DNA of 40,735 nucleotides from Gammaproteobacteria bacterium (GTDB lineage: Bacteria; Pseudomonadota; Gammaproteobacteria; Porifericomitales; Porifericomitaceae). Where the stretch lies: positions 1 to 40,735 of the forward strand of contig JABAAT010000007.1 in the NCBI GenBank assembly GCA_014238615.1. Direction: 5' to 3'. Below are positions 6,961-14,412 of this stretch, one piece after another. Positions within the stretch are counted from its first letter, which is position 1. Each line of letters begins with the position of its first letter. Made by a program: the position numbers and the translations under genes. The notes beneath the pieces were generated by a model. The model was given only the letters and a program-made list of their open reading frames with translations, made no database searches and was not told the origin of the DNA.

Positions 6961-8970
6961 ATGCGCCTTGAACGCCTTCTCTCCGGCGGCAGCGTGCTCC
7001 TCGCGGTGTTGCTGTTCGGCTCCCTGAACCTCATCGGCAACACCCTGGTCACCTCCTGGCGCCTGGACCTTACCTCCAACCGCCTGTTCACCTTGTCCGA
7101 GGGGACGCGCGACCTGCTGCAGGCGATGCGCGAGCGCGACCCCATCGAACTGCGCTTCTACGTGTCGCGCGGCCAGTTGACCAACTTCCCCCGCCTGAAC
7201 AGCTACGCGACACGCGTACAGGACATGCTGCGCGAATACGCCAGCCGCTCCGGCGGCACACTGAGGCTCAGCGTGATCGAGCCCGAGCCTTTCTCCGAGG
7301 AGGAAGACGAAGCCGTGCAGGACGGTATGAACGGCTTCCAGGTGGACAGCGGCGGCAGCCTGGCCTACCTGGGGCTGGTCGGGGTGAATGAAACCGATGA
7401 CCGGGAGGTGCTGCCCTTCCTCTCCCCCGCGCGGGAGGATTCCCTGGAATACGATGTCAGTAAGCTGATCCACAAGCTCTCCAACCCCAGGCGCCTCACG
7501 CTGGGTGTGCTCACCGGACTGCCGATCTTTCCCGGCCTCGGGAACCCCGGCCTCGGGCCCCAGGGCGCCGCGGAAAAACCCTGGACCATCATCAGTCAGC
7601 TGCGCGAATTCATGGAGGTACGGGAGCTGCAGGCCAATCTGCACCACGTTGACCCTGACGACATCGACGTGCTCATGGTGGCACACCCCAAGGGGTTTTC
7701 CGAGCAGCTCGTCTATGCCATCGACCAGTACCTGCTGAACGGCGGCAAACTGCTGCTGCTGCTGGATCCCCTGGCCGAGGCGTCCGCCGCCCAACAGGGC
7801 GCCGCCCAGAGCGTACTCCCCGACTTCGGCTCCAATCTCCCGCGCCTGCTGGAAACCTGGGGGCTGGAAATGCCGGACGACAAGGTGGTGGGCGATCTCA
7901 AGTATGCCATGCGGGTACAGGTCTCCAGCACCCGCAGCCAAAGCGAAAGCCTCTATCCCCCCTGGCTGCGCCTGGACACGGGGCAGCAGGAAGCACAGGA
8001 CGCGGCGGAGGATGCGGAAGACTTCATCCTGAACAGCGGGGACTTCGCTCTTACCGGCATCAAGCTTCTGCAGATGGGCACGGTGGGTGCCCTGCTGCAG
8101 ACTGAGCCCGTGGACGGCCTGGAATTCATCCCCCTGGTGCAAAGCAGCATGCAGTCCGGCCTGCTGGAACGGGATTTGATCCTCCTGCAGCGCGATCCGG
8201 TGTTTCTGCTGCGGAGCCTGCAGAACGCCGACGACCGCTACGTGCTCGCGGCCCGCCTGCGGGGGAACGCGCCCAGCGCCTTCCCTGACGGCCCTCCGCC
8301 CGTGGAACAGGCGGAGGGAGAAGAAGGGGAAGCAGCAGCGAGCGACACGCCCGCGGCGGACCCCGACGCCCACGTGTCCGAAGGCCCGGTACAGGCCGTC
8401 CTGATCGCCGACACCGACCTGCTGCGCGACCTCTTCTGGTACCGGGAGCAATCCCTGGGCACCCTGCGCTTCAACCAGGAAATCGCCGATAACGCCAACT
8501 TCCTGATCAAGGCCGTTGACCATCTCTCCGGCAGCAGCGAGCTGCTCAAGCTGAATCCCCGCCGGGTCTATCCGCGCAACTTTGACCGGGTGGAAGAAAT
8601 CCGCCGCACCGCGGAAAAGAAATACCGCGACGAGGAAGAGCGGCTGCAAAACGCTTTGCAGGAGACCGAACAAAAACTGCGCAACCTGCAGAGTCCGCAA
8701 GGTCCGGATGGCGGCGGCATTCTGAGTGCGGCGCAGGCCCGGGAAATTGAGCAGTTCAAGCGCGAGCAGCTCAAGACCCGCAAACAGCTGCGCGCGGTGC
8801 AACATGAATTGCAGAAAAACATCGAGCGGCTCGGCACCACCCTGAAATTCCTGAACATCGGCCTGTTCCCGGCACTGGTGCTGCTGCTGGCCCTGATCGC
8901 GGGCCACCTGCGCGCGCACCCGCGCCGCCGTACCGCGTCGCGCCGGTCGCGGGATGACGACTCCCCATGA
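6961..8970 (+). CDS. GldG-like ABC auxiliary protein (ABC_transp_aux family)
   Basis: A 669 aa protein with an N-terminal membrane segment (about residues 9-28), followed by SWRLDLTSNRLFTLSEGT, the usual opening of the GldG/ABC-auxiliary domain. A large periplasmic domain runs to about 540 and includes an acidic low-complexity stretch near 445-475. A coiled coil follows (about 545-620), then a C-terminal membrane helix (about 623-645) and a basic tail. It sits between the permease and DUF4340 genes, the normal order of this operon type. It is probably a periplasmic or membrane partner of the exporter, and the substrate is unknown. Confidence 0.9.
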   Translation: MRLERLLSGGSVLLAVLLFGSLNLIGNTLVTSWRLDLTSNRLFTLSEGTRDLLQAMRERDPIELRFYVSRGQLTNFPRLNSYATRVQDMLREYASRSGGTLRLSVIEPEPFSEEEDEAVQDGMNGFQVDSGGSLAYLGLVGVNETDDREVLPFLSPAREDSLEYDVSKLIHKLSNPRRLTLGVLTGLPIFPGLGNPGLGPQGAAEKPWTIISQLREFMEVRELQANLHHVDPDDIDVLMVAHPKGFSEQLVYAIDQYLLNGGKLLLLLDPLAEASAAQQGAAQSVLPDFGSNLPRLLETWGLEMPDDKVVGDLKYAMRVQVSSTRSQSESLYPPWLRLDTGQQEAQDAAEDAEDFILNSGDFALTGIKLLQMGTVGALLQTEPVDGLEFIPLVQSSMQSGLLERDLILLQRDPVFLLRSLQNADDRYVLAARLRGNAPSAFPDGPPPVEQAEGEEGEAAASDTPAADPDAHVSEGPVQAVLIADTDLLRDLFWYREQSLGTLRFNQEIADNANFLIKAVDHLSGSSELLKLNPRRVYPRNFDRVEEIRRTAEKKYRDEEERLQNALQETEQKLRNLQSPQGPDGGGILSAAQAREIEQFKREQLKTRKQLRAVQHELQKNIERLGTTLKFLNIGLFPALVLLLALIAGHLRAHPRRRTASRRSRDDDSP

Positions 8971-10151
8971 GCCGAGGCCAGGCCATCCTGCTGACCCTGG
9001 GCACCACGGCGGCGATCTTCATCGCCTACTTCGCGGTGCAGGCCAGGGCCCCGGTGTCGCTGCCGGAGCGGCAGCCGGTGTTCCCGGGTCTGCTCCAGGA
9101 ACTGAACGACATCGACCGCGTGGAAGTGCGTCAGGGTGCGGAGCAGGTCACCCTCGGCAAGGACGACAATACCTGGCGCATCAGGAGCAGCGGCGACTAC
9201 CCCGCGGACTACTCGAAAGTACGCAATGTCCTGCTGTCGCTGTCCCAGGTCGAGCTCCTGGAATACAAGACGGAAAACCCGGAGAAATACGCAAAGTTGG
9301 GGGTGGAAGATCCCGGGGCGGAAAACTCGCAGAGCATCGGCTTCAAAGCCTTCGCCGGCGAGGAGCCCCTCGTGGAGCTCATCATCGGCCGGGAGCGCGA
9401 GGGCCAGAATCAACGCTTTTACGCCCGCCGCGTGGCTAACCCGCACGCCCTGCTGGTAGCCGGCGTTTTACGCCCGAGCGCCTCGAGCCGCGATTGGCTG
9501 CAGAGCCTGGTTTTAGACATCAGCAAGCAACGCATCAGCGAAGTCACCTTCCAGCCACGCTCGGACCGGGAATGGAGCATGCGACGCGACGATCCCGACC
9601 AGGACTTCGTACTGTTACCCCTTGCGGAAAACCAGGAGCCTCGATCCCAGTCCCTGCTGAACCAGATCGCTGCCGCCCTGGAACAGACCCATGTGGACAA
9701 TTCCATGCAAGCCCCCTCCTTCAAGTTCGGCCCGGAAAGCGCGAGCATTTCCTACCGGACCTTTGATGGACTGCATATTCAGGTCACCACGGAACGCAGG
9801 GCGAACCTCGCCTACGCCGCTTTTCACATCCAGTACGAGGGGCCTTCCGAGGAAGAAGCAGCCGCGACGGAACCGGGCGCGGAAGAAGCCACCATGGAAG
9901 ATCAGGGCGAGACGGTGCGCGCCGAGGCCCGGCGCCTGGAAAAATCCCTGGCGCCATGGGTCTTCGAGATACCGCTCTTCAAGCATCTGAATTTCGCCCG
10001 CGACCTGGACTCCCTGGTCAAGGAAAAGCAGGCGGAAAACGCGACAACGCCGGAGACGGAGAATTTCCCCGAAACAGGTGCGGGGCATTTCCCCGAAACA
10101 GGTGCGGAGCCGCCGCCCTCTCCGGTGCATGAACCAGTTGTGAGCGAGTAA
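8967..10151 (+). CDS. DUF4340 domain protein, fourth member of the ABC operon
   Basis: A 394 aa protein with an N-terminal membrane anchor or signal (residues 7-25) followed by the DUF4340 region. That region includes the recurrent 'V.L.KDDNTWRIRSSGDYPAD' block near residue 65 and 'YAKLGVEDP' near 110. The start overlaps the GldG-like gene (ATGA). DUF4340 proteins commonly accompany GldG-like proteins, and the domain is thought to be periplasmic. The C-terminus carries an in-frame 24 bp tandem duplication (FPETGAGH/FPETGAEP) in a disordered, proline/glutamate-rich tail. Confidence 0.88.
   Translation: MSRGQAILLTLGTTAAIFIAYFAVQARAPVSLPERQPVFPGLLQELNDIDRVEVRQGAEQVTLGKDDNTWRIRSSGDYPADYSKVRNVLLSLSQVELLEYKTENPEKYAKLGVEDPGAENSQSIGFKAFAGEEPLVELIIGREREGQNQRFYARRVANPHALLVAGVLRPSASSRDWLQSLVLDISKQRISEVTFQPRSDREWSMRRDDPDQDFVLLPLAENQEPRSQSLLNQIAAALEQTHVDNSMQAPSFKFGPESASISYRTFDGLHIQVTTERRANLAYAAFHIQYEGPSEEEAAATEPGAEEATMEDQGETVRAEARRLEKSLAPWVFEIPLFKHLNFARDLDSLVKEKQAENATTPETENFPETGAGHFPETGAEPPPSPVHEPVVSE
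10063..10110. repeat. 24 bp tandem duplication inside the DUF4340 gene
   Basis: The two 24 bp units differ at one base and encode FPETGAGH and FPETGAEP near the protein's C-terminus. The frame is kept. Confidence 0.9.
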
Positions 10152-10165
10152 GAATAGGTTATACT
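10138..10165 (+). promoter_or_regulatory. Good sigma-70-like promoter facing the nadA 3' end
   Basis: TTGTGA and TATACT are separated by 16 bp, spanning the DUF4340 stop codon. A start near 10172 would be followed by an ATG at 10176 opening a 57-codon proline/arginine-rich frame (10176-10349), which I do not consider a convincing gene, and a GC-rich dyad at about 10193-10222. Transcription would run antisense into nadA. Confidence 0.4.
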
Positions 10166-10345
10166 AGGCTTTGCAATGAACATGCGTTGCTCTGCGGGGG
10201 GCAACGTCCGATCGCTGCCCCGCGTGCATCCGGCGCTCCCCCGCGCCGGTTCCCCCGCACCATGTGCGCGGGGCAGCACCCTTTTCTCCTGCCCGCCTGC
10301 CGCTCTCCGACGAGTCCCGCTCCCCCTTCCCGGAACGGAGGCGCC

Positions 10346-11428
10346 TTAAGCATCGTTATTGCCGTAAACCTGCAGTTTCCGCTGGGCGGTGAAGCGCAGG
10401 AGACGGCGGATCGGCACCAGGGCGCGCTCGCGCACCGCCGCGTCGAGCCGGATGAGATTCTCGCCCGTCTCCAGCACCCGGGCCACTCCACGCAAGCTGT
10501 TCATGGCCATCCAGGGGCAATAACTGCAGCTGCGGCAAGTGGCCCCCCGACCGCTGGTAGGCGCCGGCAGTAGGGTCTTGCCGGGTGCCGCTTCGCGCAT
10601 CTTGTGAAAGATGCCCTGCTCAGTGGCCACGATAAAACTTTGCGCATCCAACCTGGATACGGCCTGGATGAGGGCCGAGGTGGAACCCACCACGTCGGCC
10701 TGCTCAAGCACTGCGGCCGGCGACTCCGGGTGCACCAGCACCTTGGCCTCGGGATGCAGGGCGCGCATTTCGGCCAACTCCCGACCCTTGAATTCCTCGT
10801 GCACCACGCAGGCGCCGTCCCAGAGCAGCATGTCGGCGCCGCTGCGCAGGCGCACGTAGTCACCCAGGAACTTATCCGGCGCCCACAGGATCTTCTTCCC
10901 GCGGGCGTGCAGGTGGGAGACCACTTCCAAGGCGCTGCCCGAGGTCACCATCCAGTCGGCGCATACCTTCACCGCGGCGCTGGTATTCGCGTAAACCACC
11001 ACCGTGCGCTCCGGGTGCGCGTCGCAAAGGCGCTGAAACTCCCCCGGCGGACACCTTAGATCCAGGGAACATTCGGCATCCAGGTCCGGCATCAACACCC
11101 GTTTCTCCGGGTTCAGAATCTTGGCGGTCTCCCCCATGAAGCGCACGCCGCAAACCACCAAGGTGCGGGCGTCGCTCTCGTGCCCGAAGCGCGCCATATC
11201 CAAAGAATCGGACACACAGCCATGGGTCTCTTCGGCCAGGGTTTGCAGCTCCGCGCTGGTATAGTAATGCGCCACGAGCACAGCGTGACGCTCCCGCAAC
11301 AGGCGCTTGATGCGCTTGCGCAGGTGCAGGCGCTCACCCGGCTCCAGCACTTCCGGGCGCCGCTCCGGCAGCTTCAGCGGTGCCTGGGAGCGGGCGCCGC
11401 GCAGCAGGGTCTGCATTTCCAGGTTCAT
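10346..11428 (-). CDS. nadA: Quinolinate synthase NadA
   Basis: Condenses iminoaspartate with dihydroxyacetone phosphate to quinolinate, a step of de novo NAD synthesis. It uses a [4Fe-4S] cluster. The 360 aa product has the three expected cysteine regions: [17 protein letters not shown] (about residue 110), [13 protein letters not shown] (about 200) and [13 protein letters not shown] (about 300). The HPES motif and the histidine/tyrosine motif AHYYTSAE are present. The ATG at 11428 overlaps the nrtR stop (ATGA) and has GGAG 8 nt upstream. It is second in a two-gene operon with its probable regulator. Confidence 0.95.
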   Translation of the reverse strand: MNLEMQTLLRGARSQAPLKLPERRPEVLEPGERLHLRKRIKRLLRERHAVLVAHYYTSAELQTLAEETHGCVSDSLDMARFGHESDARTLVVCGVRFMGETAKILNPEKRVLMPDLDAECSLDLRCPPGEFQRLCDAHPERTVVVYANTSAAVKVCADWMVTSGSALEVVSHLHARGKKILWAPDKFLGDYVRLRSGADMLLWDGACVVHEEFKGRELAEMRALHPEAKVLVHPESPAAVLEQADVVGSTSALIQAVSRLDAQSFIVATEQGIFHKMREAAPGKTLLPAPTSGRGATCRSCSYCPWMAMNSLRGVARVLETGENLIRLDAAVRERALVPIRRLLRFTAQRKLQVYGNNDA

Positions 11429-12144
11429 TTCCAATACTCCACCGCTCCAGGTACCTGCGCGGTATAAAGACGAGCGGGCCGGTGGCGTCCCCCGGGTGCA
11501 TTCCTTCCGGTGGAACGCAGCAGGCCGCCGGCTGACAAGCGGCGGCGAAAATTACGCTTATCCAGCGGACGCTCCAGGATCGCCTCGTAAACCCGCTGCA
11601 ATTCCGCGAGGGTGAATTCCTTCGGCAAAAACTGCAGGGCGATGGAAGAATACTCCAGCTTGGAGCACAGGCGCCGCCGCGCGGCCTCGATGATCTGGGC
11701 ATGGTCGAAAGCCAGCGCGGGCAGGGCGCGGCAGGCAAACCAGGCCGCCTCGCGCGCATCGGAGGCGGCGGCCCGCGGTGCAACCCACCGCGCTTCCGGC
11801 AACAAGGCATAGTAGGCCACGCTGACCACCCTTCCACGGGGATCTCGATCCGGCCGCCCAAAGCTGTAAAGCTGCTCCAGGTAAACGCCGCGCACCCCCG
11901 TTTCCTCAAGCAGTTCACGCGCGGCGGCATCCCGCAGATCTTCATCCATTTCCACGAACCCCCCGGGCAACGCCCAGTCGGCGCGAAAAGGCGCCTCACC
12001 ACGCCGGATCAGCAACAACTCCAGGCGCTGCTCGTGGATTCGAAAAACCACCACGTCCGTGCTGAGCGCCGGGTACGCATCAGCATGCCCGGCGCGGCCC
12101 CCGGAGGCTGCGACGGGCGACTTCTTGTGCTCCATGTCAAGCAT
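11425..12144 (-). CDS. nrtR: Nudix-related NAD regulator, NrtR type
   Basis: A 239 aa protein with an N-terminal Nudix domain (about residues 28-160) and a C-terminal winged-helix domain (about 170-235: [26 protein letters not shown], then a PARLY segment). This architecture is that of NrtR, a repressor of NAD synthesis genes that senses ADP-ribose. The Nudix box [10 protein letters not shown]...RELLEETGV keeps every catalytic position of GX5EX7REUXEEXGU, so pyrophosphatase activity may be retained, whereas many NrtRs have lost it. It is the first gene of an operon with nadA. The ATG at 12144 lies almost at the predicted transcription start, and ATG 12135 is an alternative. Confidence 0.88.
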   Translation of the reverse strand: MLDMEHKKSPVAASGGRAGHADAYPALSTDVVVFRIHEQRLELLLIRRGEAPFRADWALPGGFVEMDEDLRDAAARELLEETGVRGVYLEQLYSFGRPDRDPRGRVVSVAYYALLPEARWVAPRAAASDAREAAWFACRALPALAFDHAQIIEAARRRLCSKLEYSSIALQFLPKEFTLAELQRVYEAILERPLDKRNFRRRLSAGGLLRSTGRNAPGGRHRPARLYTAQVPGAVEYWK

Positions 12145-12152
12145 CAGGGGCT

Positions 12153-12181
12153 ATTATCGTGTTCATATGACACTAAGTCAA
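12153..12181 (-). promoter_or_regulatory. nrtR-nadA promoter with a dyad operator in its spacer
   Basis: Reading the minus strand, TTGACT (12181-12176) and GATAAT (12158-12153) are separated by 17 bp. The spacer and edges carry an interrupted palindrome TTA..GTGT-N7-ACAC..TAA (12154-12176), positioned to block RNA polymerase. Autoregulation by NrtR is the natural reading but is inferred. The predicted start (about 12146-12144) falls on or beside the nrtR ATG, so the mRNA may be leaderless. Confidence 0.55.
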
Positions 12182-12310
12182 ACTCCCGGATTGACGACAC
12201 CCAACTGTCACCTCCCCAAAGGTATAGACACAGGCCGTCACGAGGGTATTGCGGCCAAATCCCCCCGACTGAAGCGCTTCTCGATGCGGCAATCCCGGTG
12301 GCCCGGGCCC

Positions 12311-12442
12311 CGGATCGTCGTCTCCATCCTGGAACCGGCGAACGCGGGCCTCAAGGTAACTGATCTCTACCACGGACACGGCATCATCAGGGCACTACGA
12401 GGAGCCCGGGCAGCCAAGGCCGCGGGAGGGTGCAAATCCTAA
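12311..12442 (+). pseudogene. Relic of an IS3-family transposase OrfA
   Basis: The frame reads RIVVSILEPANAGLKVTDLY, then HGHGIIRALRGARAAKAAGG. This resembles the OrfA helix-turn-helix of IS3/IS407-type elements (pattern 'q.I..iLkEaeaGlkV.dLcR.HGIs...fy.W..kyGG'). The N-terminal start, the recognition helix and all of OrfB are missing or decayed, and no terminal inverted repeats are seen nearby. It marks an old insertion in this gene-poor stretch. Confidence 0.55.
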
Positions 12443-12460
12443 AAAACGGGCAAGCCCGCC
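12440..12460 (-). terminator. Rho-independent terminator (minus strand)
   Basis: On the minus strand GGCGGGCTTGCCCG is followed by TTTTTTA. It forms a 4-5 bp GC stem with a CTTG-type loop and a six-T run. It lies about 155 bp after the small membrane-protein gene at 12613-12828 and would end its transcript. Confidence 0.6.
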
Positions 12461-12612
12461 AAATTTGAGCTGTTCAGCAAAAAGCCCCGGAGAGCTCGCG
12501 GGAGAGCGGCCGGCGACTTGGTCAAGGGGTTGAAGTAGGGCGGCGGGAGCCTTCTTCTGGGGGCGATGACGAGCCCGGCGGCATGGGCTGCTGAGCCACC
12601 GGCCGCGCGGCT

Positions 12613-12828
12613 CTATGCCGGCCAGCGCTGTAGGACGGCGACCGCGGCGACGATGAGCGCTCCCACGCCGACCATGTGCCAGGTCAGGCAGGTCTCCAAG
12701 ACGGCGAGGTCGGCTTTCGTGGCCATCTGTTCGTTAAGCGGGAGGCCGATCGCCGCAGTCCTGGCCTTGCTCGCATCCGCGCCTGCGGAGATGAGCGCAT
12801 CATATAGCTCTGTGTGTAGGGTCGTCAT
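12613..12828 (-). CDS. Small DUF1640-like protein with coiled coil and C-terminal membrane helix (71 aa)
   Basis: The ATG at 12828 follows AAAGGTG at a spacing of about 5. The product has an N-terminal helix (LYDALISAGADASKA), a MATKADLAVLE helix typical of short DUF1640/Bdr-like proteins, and a hydrophobic C-terminal segment (MVGVGALIVAAVAVLQ). The frame is open upstream to 12978, but that extension is proline-rich and lacks a ribosome site. The family is often found in accessory DNA, and its function is unknown. A 16 bp perfect palindrome sits about 20 bp upstream. Confidence 0.65.
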   Translation of the reverse strand: MTTLHTELYDALISAGADASKARTAAIGLPLNEQMATKADLAVLETCLTWHMVGVGALIVAAVAVLQRWPA

Positions 12829-12849
12829 GGTGTCACCTTTAATTGCACC

Positions 12850-12865
12850 AGGCTCCGCGGAGCCT
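12850..12865. promoter_or_regulatory. Perfect 16 bp palindrome upstream of the small membrane-protein gene
   Basis: AGGCTCCGCGGAGCCT is fully self-complementary and lies 22 bp upstream of the ATG at 12828 (minus strand). It could be an operator or a leader hairpin. Chance is less likely than for shorter GC dyads. Confidence 0.4.
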
Positions 12866-13031
12866 TGGCCGGCCTTCTCCGGCCACCCCATCGGCGACGG
12901 CCAGGTCGGCGTGAGGAACTCCGGCATCTTCTCCTCCTGTTCCATGGAGTCAGGTCCTTTGCCGAGGAGTCCCACCATGGCCTCCCTGGAGGCCAGGCCG
13001 GGCGGCGGAAGAGCCCTCTCCGTTCATGTAG

Positions 13032-13103
13032 CCCGAAGCCTGGTTGAATTATTTACTCAACGGGGAGGCTTACAAGCTGTACGAATACCGGGAAAGCGCA
13101 TAA
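13032..13103 (+). pseudogene. Possible 3' fragment of an unknown gene
   Basis: A 23-codon frame (PEAWLNYLLNGEAYKLYEY, then RESA and TAA) directly follows a TAG and has a protein-like aromatic/acidic composition unusual for chance frames here. A competing frame across the same bases (ELFTQRGGLQAVRIPGKRIN) faintly recalls VapB-like antitoxins. Neither can be a whole gene. Confidence 0.2.
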
Positions 13104-13166
13104 ACTAACAGCCTGGCAGCGTGAGCAACCGTCTTGACGGCGGAAAAAACGCAATTGGCACCCCGA

Positions 13167-13337
13167 CTATTGGTACACATGAAAGAGATTGGAATGGGAT
13201 GAAGGACCAGGGAAGCCACCGCCGTGCAGTGGCGCGAAATGAGCGGCGTTTTTGACCAGGTTGATAGAGAAACCCGCCCCAATGCCTGCCAGCGCCCAGA
13301 AGACACAAGACGAGACACAAGACAAGACGCTCTTCAC
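13167..13337 (-). CDS. Doubtful small ORF divergent from the secreted-protein gene (56 aa)
   Basis: A GTG at 13337 opens a 56-codon frame with a hydrophobic start (VSSCVFWALAGIGAGFSINL) ending in TAG at 13167-13169. It would be divergent from the gene at 13341. Only a weak GGA precedes the start. It could be a small membrane peptide or a chance frame. Confidence 0.18.
   Translation of the reverse strand: MKSVLSCVSSCVFWALAGIGAGFSINLVKNAAHFAPLHGGGFPGPSSHSNLFHVYQ
13301..13324. repeat. 12 bp tandem repeat upstream of the secreted-protein gene
   Basis: AGACACAAGACG is followed directly by AGACACAAGACA. The repeat lies 17 bp before the ATG at 13341. Confidence 0.8.
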
Positions 13338-13340
13338 TCC

Positions 13341-13682
13341 ATGATGAATAAAAGTATCCTGATTTTAAGTGGAGTTGTGTTTTTTGCATCATTCGCGATG
13401 GGCCAGCGATATGATTCCCCCCAGGATCAGATTTTGCTGAGTGGAGGCCTGCGCGATCGAATCGTTGAAGGCTGCACCCGGGAGATGATGAAGCAATTTA
13501 ACTTTAATAAGATCAATGTTAGAAGTGATTTGTTACATTTCGGCGACGGACCAAGCTTGAGGAGGGACGGGCATTCCATCGTGTATTCAGGCACTGCTGA
13601 TGTTTCCTGGCAGGTGATAGATTTCAACTGTGTTTACGATTCTGTTACACACTGGATTTCTGTTGAAATCCAACCTCGGTAA
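13341..13682 (+). CDS. Orphan secreted protein (113 aa)
   Basis: The ATG at 13341 (or 13344) starts a Sec signal peptide: MMNKS, a hydrophobic core ILILSGVVFFASF, then AMGQ with probable cleavage after AMG. The mature protein of about 90 aa has two cysteines (one in VEGCTREMM, one in DFNCVYDS), suitable for a disulfide, and a beta-rich C-terminal half. Codon usage is markedly AT-richer than in the flanking housekeeping genes, which suggests acquisition. No family recognised. It lies alone between an IS relic region and gyrA. Confidence 0.7.
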   Translation: MMNKSILILSGVVFFASFAMGQRYDSPQDQILLSGGLRDRIVEGCTREMMKQFNFNKINVRSDLLHFGDGPSLRRDGHSIVYSGTADVSWQVIDFNCVYDSVTHWISVEIQPR

Positions 13683-13693
13683 AGGGTCCTTCA

Positions 13694-13712
13694 TCCTTCA
13701 TAAAGAAGGATA
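13694..13712 (+). terminator. Hairpin just after the secreted-protein gene
   Basis: ATCCTTC-ATAAA-GAAGGAT forms a 7 bp stem with a 5 nt loop, 12 bp after the stop codon. No T-run follows, so it may be a weak terminator or an mRNA-stabilising 3' hairpin. Confidence 0.4.
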
Positions 13713-14179
13713 GAGATACGATCGAAGCAGGATTGTATGCGGACGCAACCAGTCCCTGGCATCACTGATGAAGCCAACCCGCTGAAGAAAGATAAAGCCG
13801 CTGGAAACGGAAGAAACGCGGGGGACATGCGAGAACCGGAACCTGGGGTGCAGCCCAGGCTTTGAACCGAAAGTCCGGGCAGCCGCCGCCTCAAGGAGAT
13901 GAACCGCTGTCAGGCGCTCTGTCAGGCGCTTTAGGCCAGCTCCGCGGGAGCCAGGGCCTATACTCCCCATGCGCTCCTGGTCAAGATTCCGGGCGGGTTG
14001 CAGCATTCGGCCTCAAAATGATTGTTCGCGGCCATTGCTGTTCTGGGTGTGTTTGGAGCGACCGTGGTAGCTGCTGGTTTCGTGGTAGAAAAGGAGATTT
14101 CAGAATCTTTTCGATGCTTTTAATCTCTTTTAGTCTGCTGTTTTCGGTCCTTCCGGGGATGGCCGGGGGCGCGCTGTTG

Positions 14180-14188
14180 TGCTAAAAT
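14180..14188 (+). promoter_or_regulatory. Candidate extended -10 promoter for gyrA
   Basis: TG-C-TAAAAT matches an extended -10 element. There is no good -35 17 bp upstream. A start near 14195 would give a leader of about 218 nt containing the dyad at 14223-14267. Confidence 0.35.
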
Positions 14189-14222
14189 AAGCCTTATTCT
14201 TAAAAGCCCTTTAACCGCCGGG

Positions 14223-14267
14223 GCCGCTCAGGTTGATGATTTTGCGCAGACCTTGGGGCTGAGCGGC
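14223..14267 (+). promoter_or_regulatory. gyrA leader hairpin
   Basis: GCCGCTCAG (14223-14231) and CTGAGCGGC (14259-14267) are perfect 9 bp complements around a 27 nt loop, in the untranslated region before gyrA. Confidence 0.4.
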
Positions 14268-14412
14268 GTGCGCCCGAAAACCGAGGGAGACGGGCGCCAT
14301 ACCAAGAATGCACTCCCCGTTTTGCGATGCGGGCTGTTCTTATCTTATTGCCTCCCCGCACGGGGCGGTCGGCACCGCGTGGCCCTCGGGCGCACTTGCC
14401 TTGTGAGCATCC

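Larger units (their letters stand above)
13713..14412. other. Long gene-free region and gyrA leader
   Basis: No convincing gene is seen. The longest plus frame, ending at 14185, gains a hydrophobic tail (MLLISFSLLFSVLPGMAGG) but is otherwise low-complexity and has no ribosome site. A 12 bp tandem repeat (CTGTCAGGCGCT twice) lies at 13907-13930. A palindrome AATAAG-C-CTTATT lies at 14186-14198. The gyrA promoter candidate and leader hairpin lie near the right end. Confidence 0.5.

Noticed and set aside
6889-8919. 676-codon minus-strand open frame opposite the GldG-like gene
   Set aside because: It is a shadow of the GldG-like frame. The plus frame has membrane helices, coiled coil and operon context, and the minus one has no motif.
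13041-13108. VapB-like antitoxin signature (ELFTQRGGLQAVRIPGKRIN)
   Set aside because: There is no start with a ribosome site, the antitoxin body is missing, no toxin gene is nearby, and another frame over the same bases is equally protein-like.
13862-14185. 107-codon frame before gyrA with a hydrophobic tail
   Set aside because: It starts with TTG without a ribosome site, contains the 12 bp tandem repeat, and its N-terminal two thirds look non-coding.
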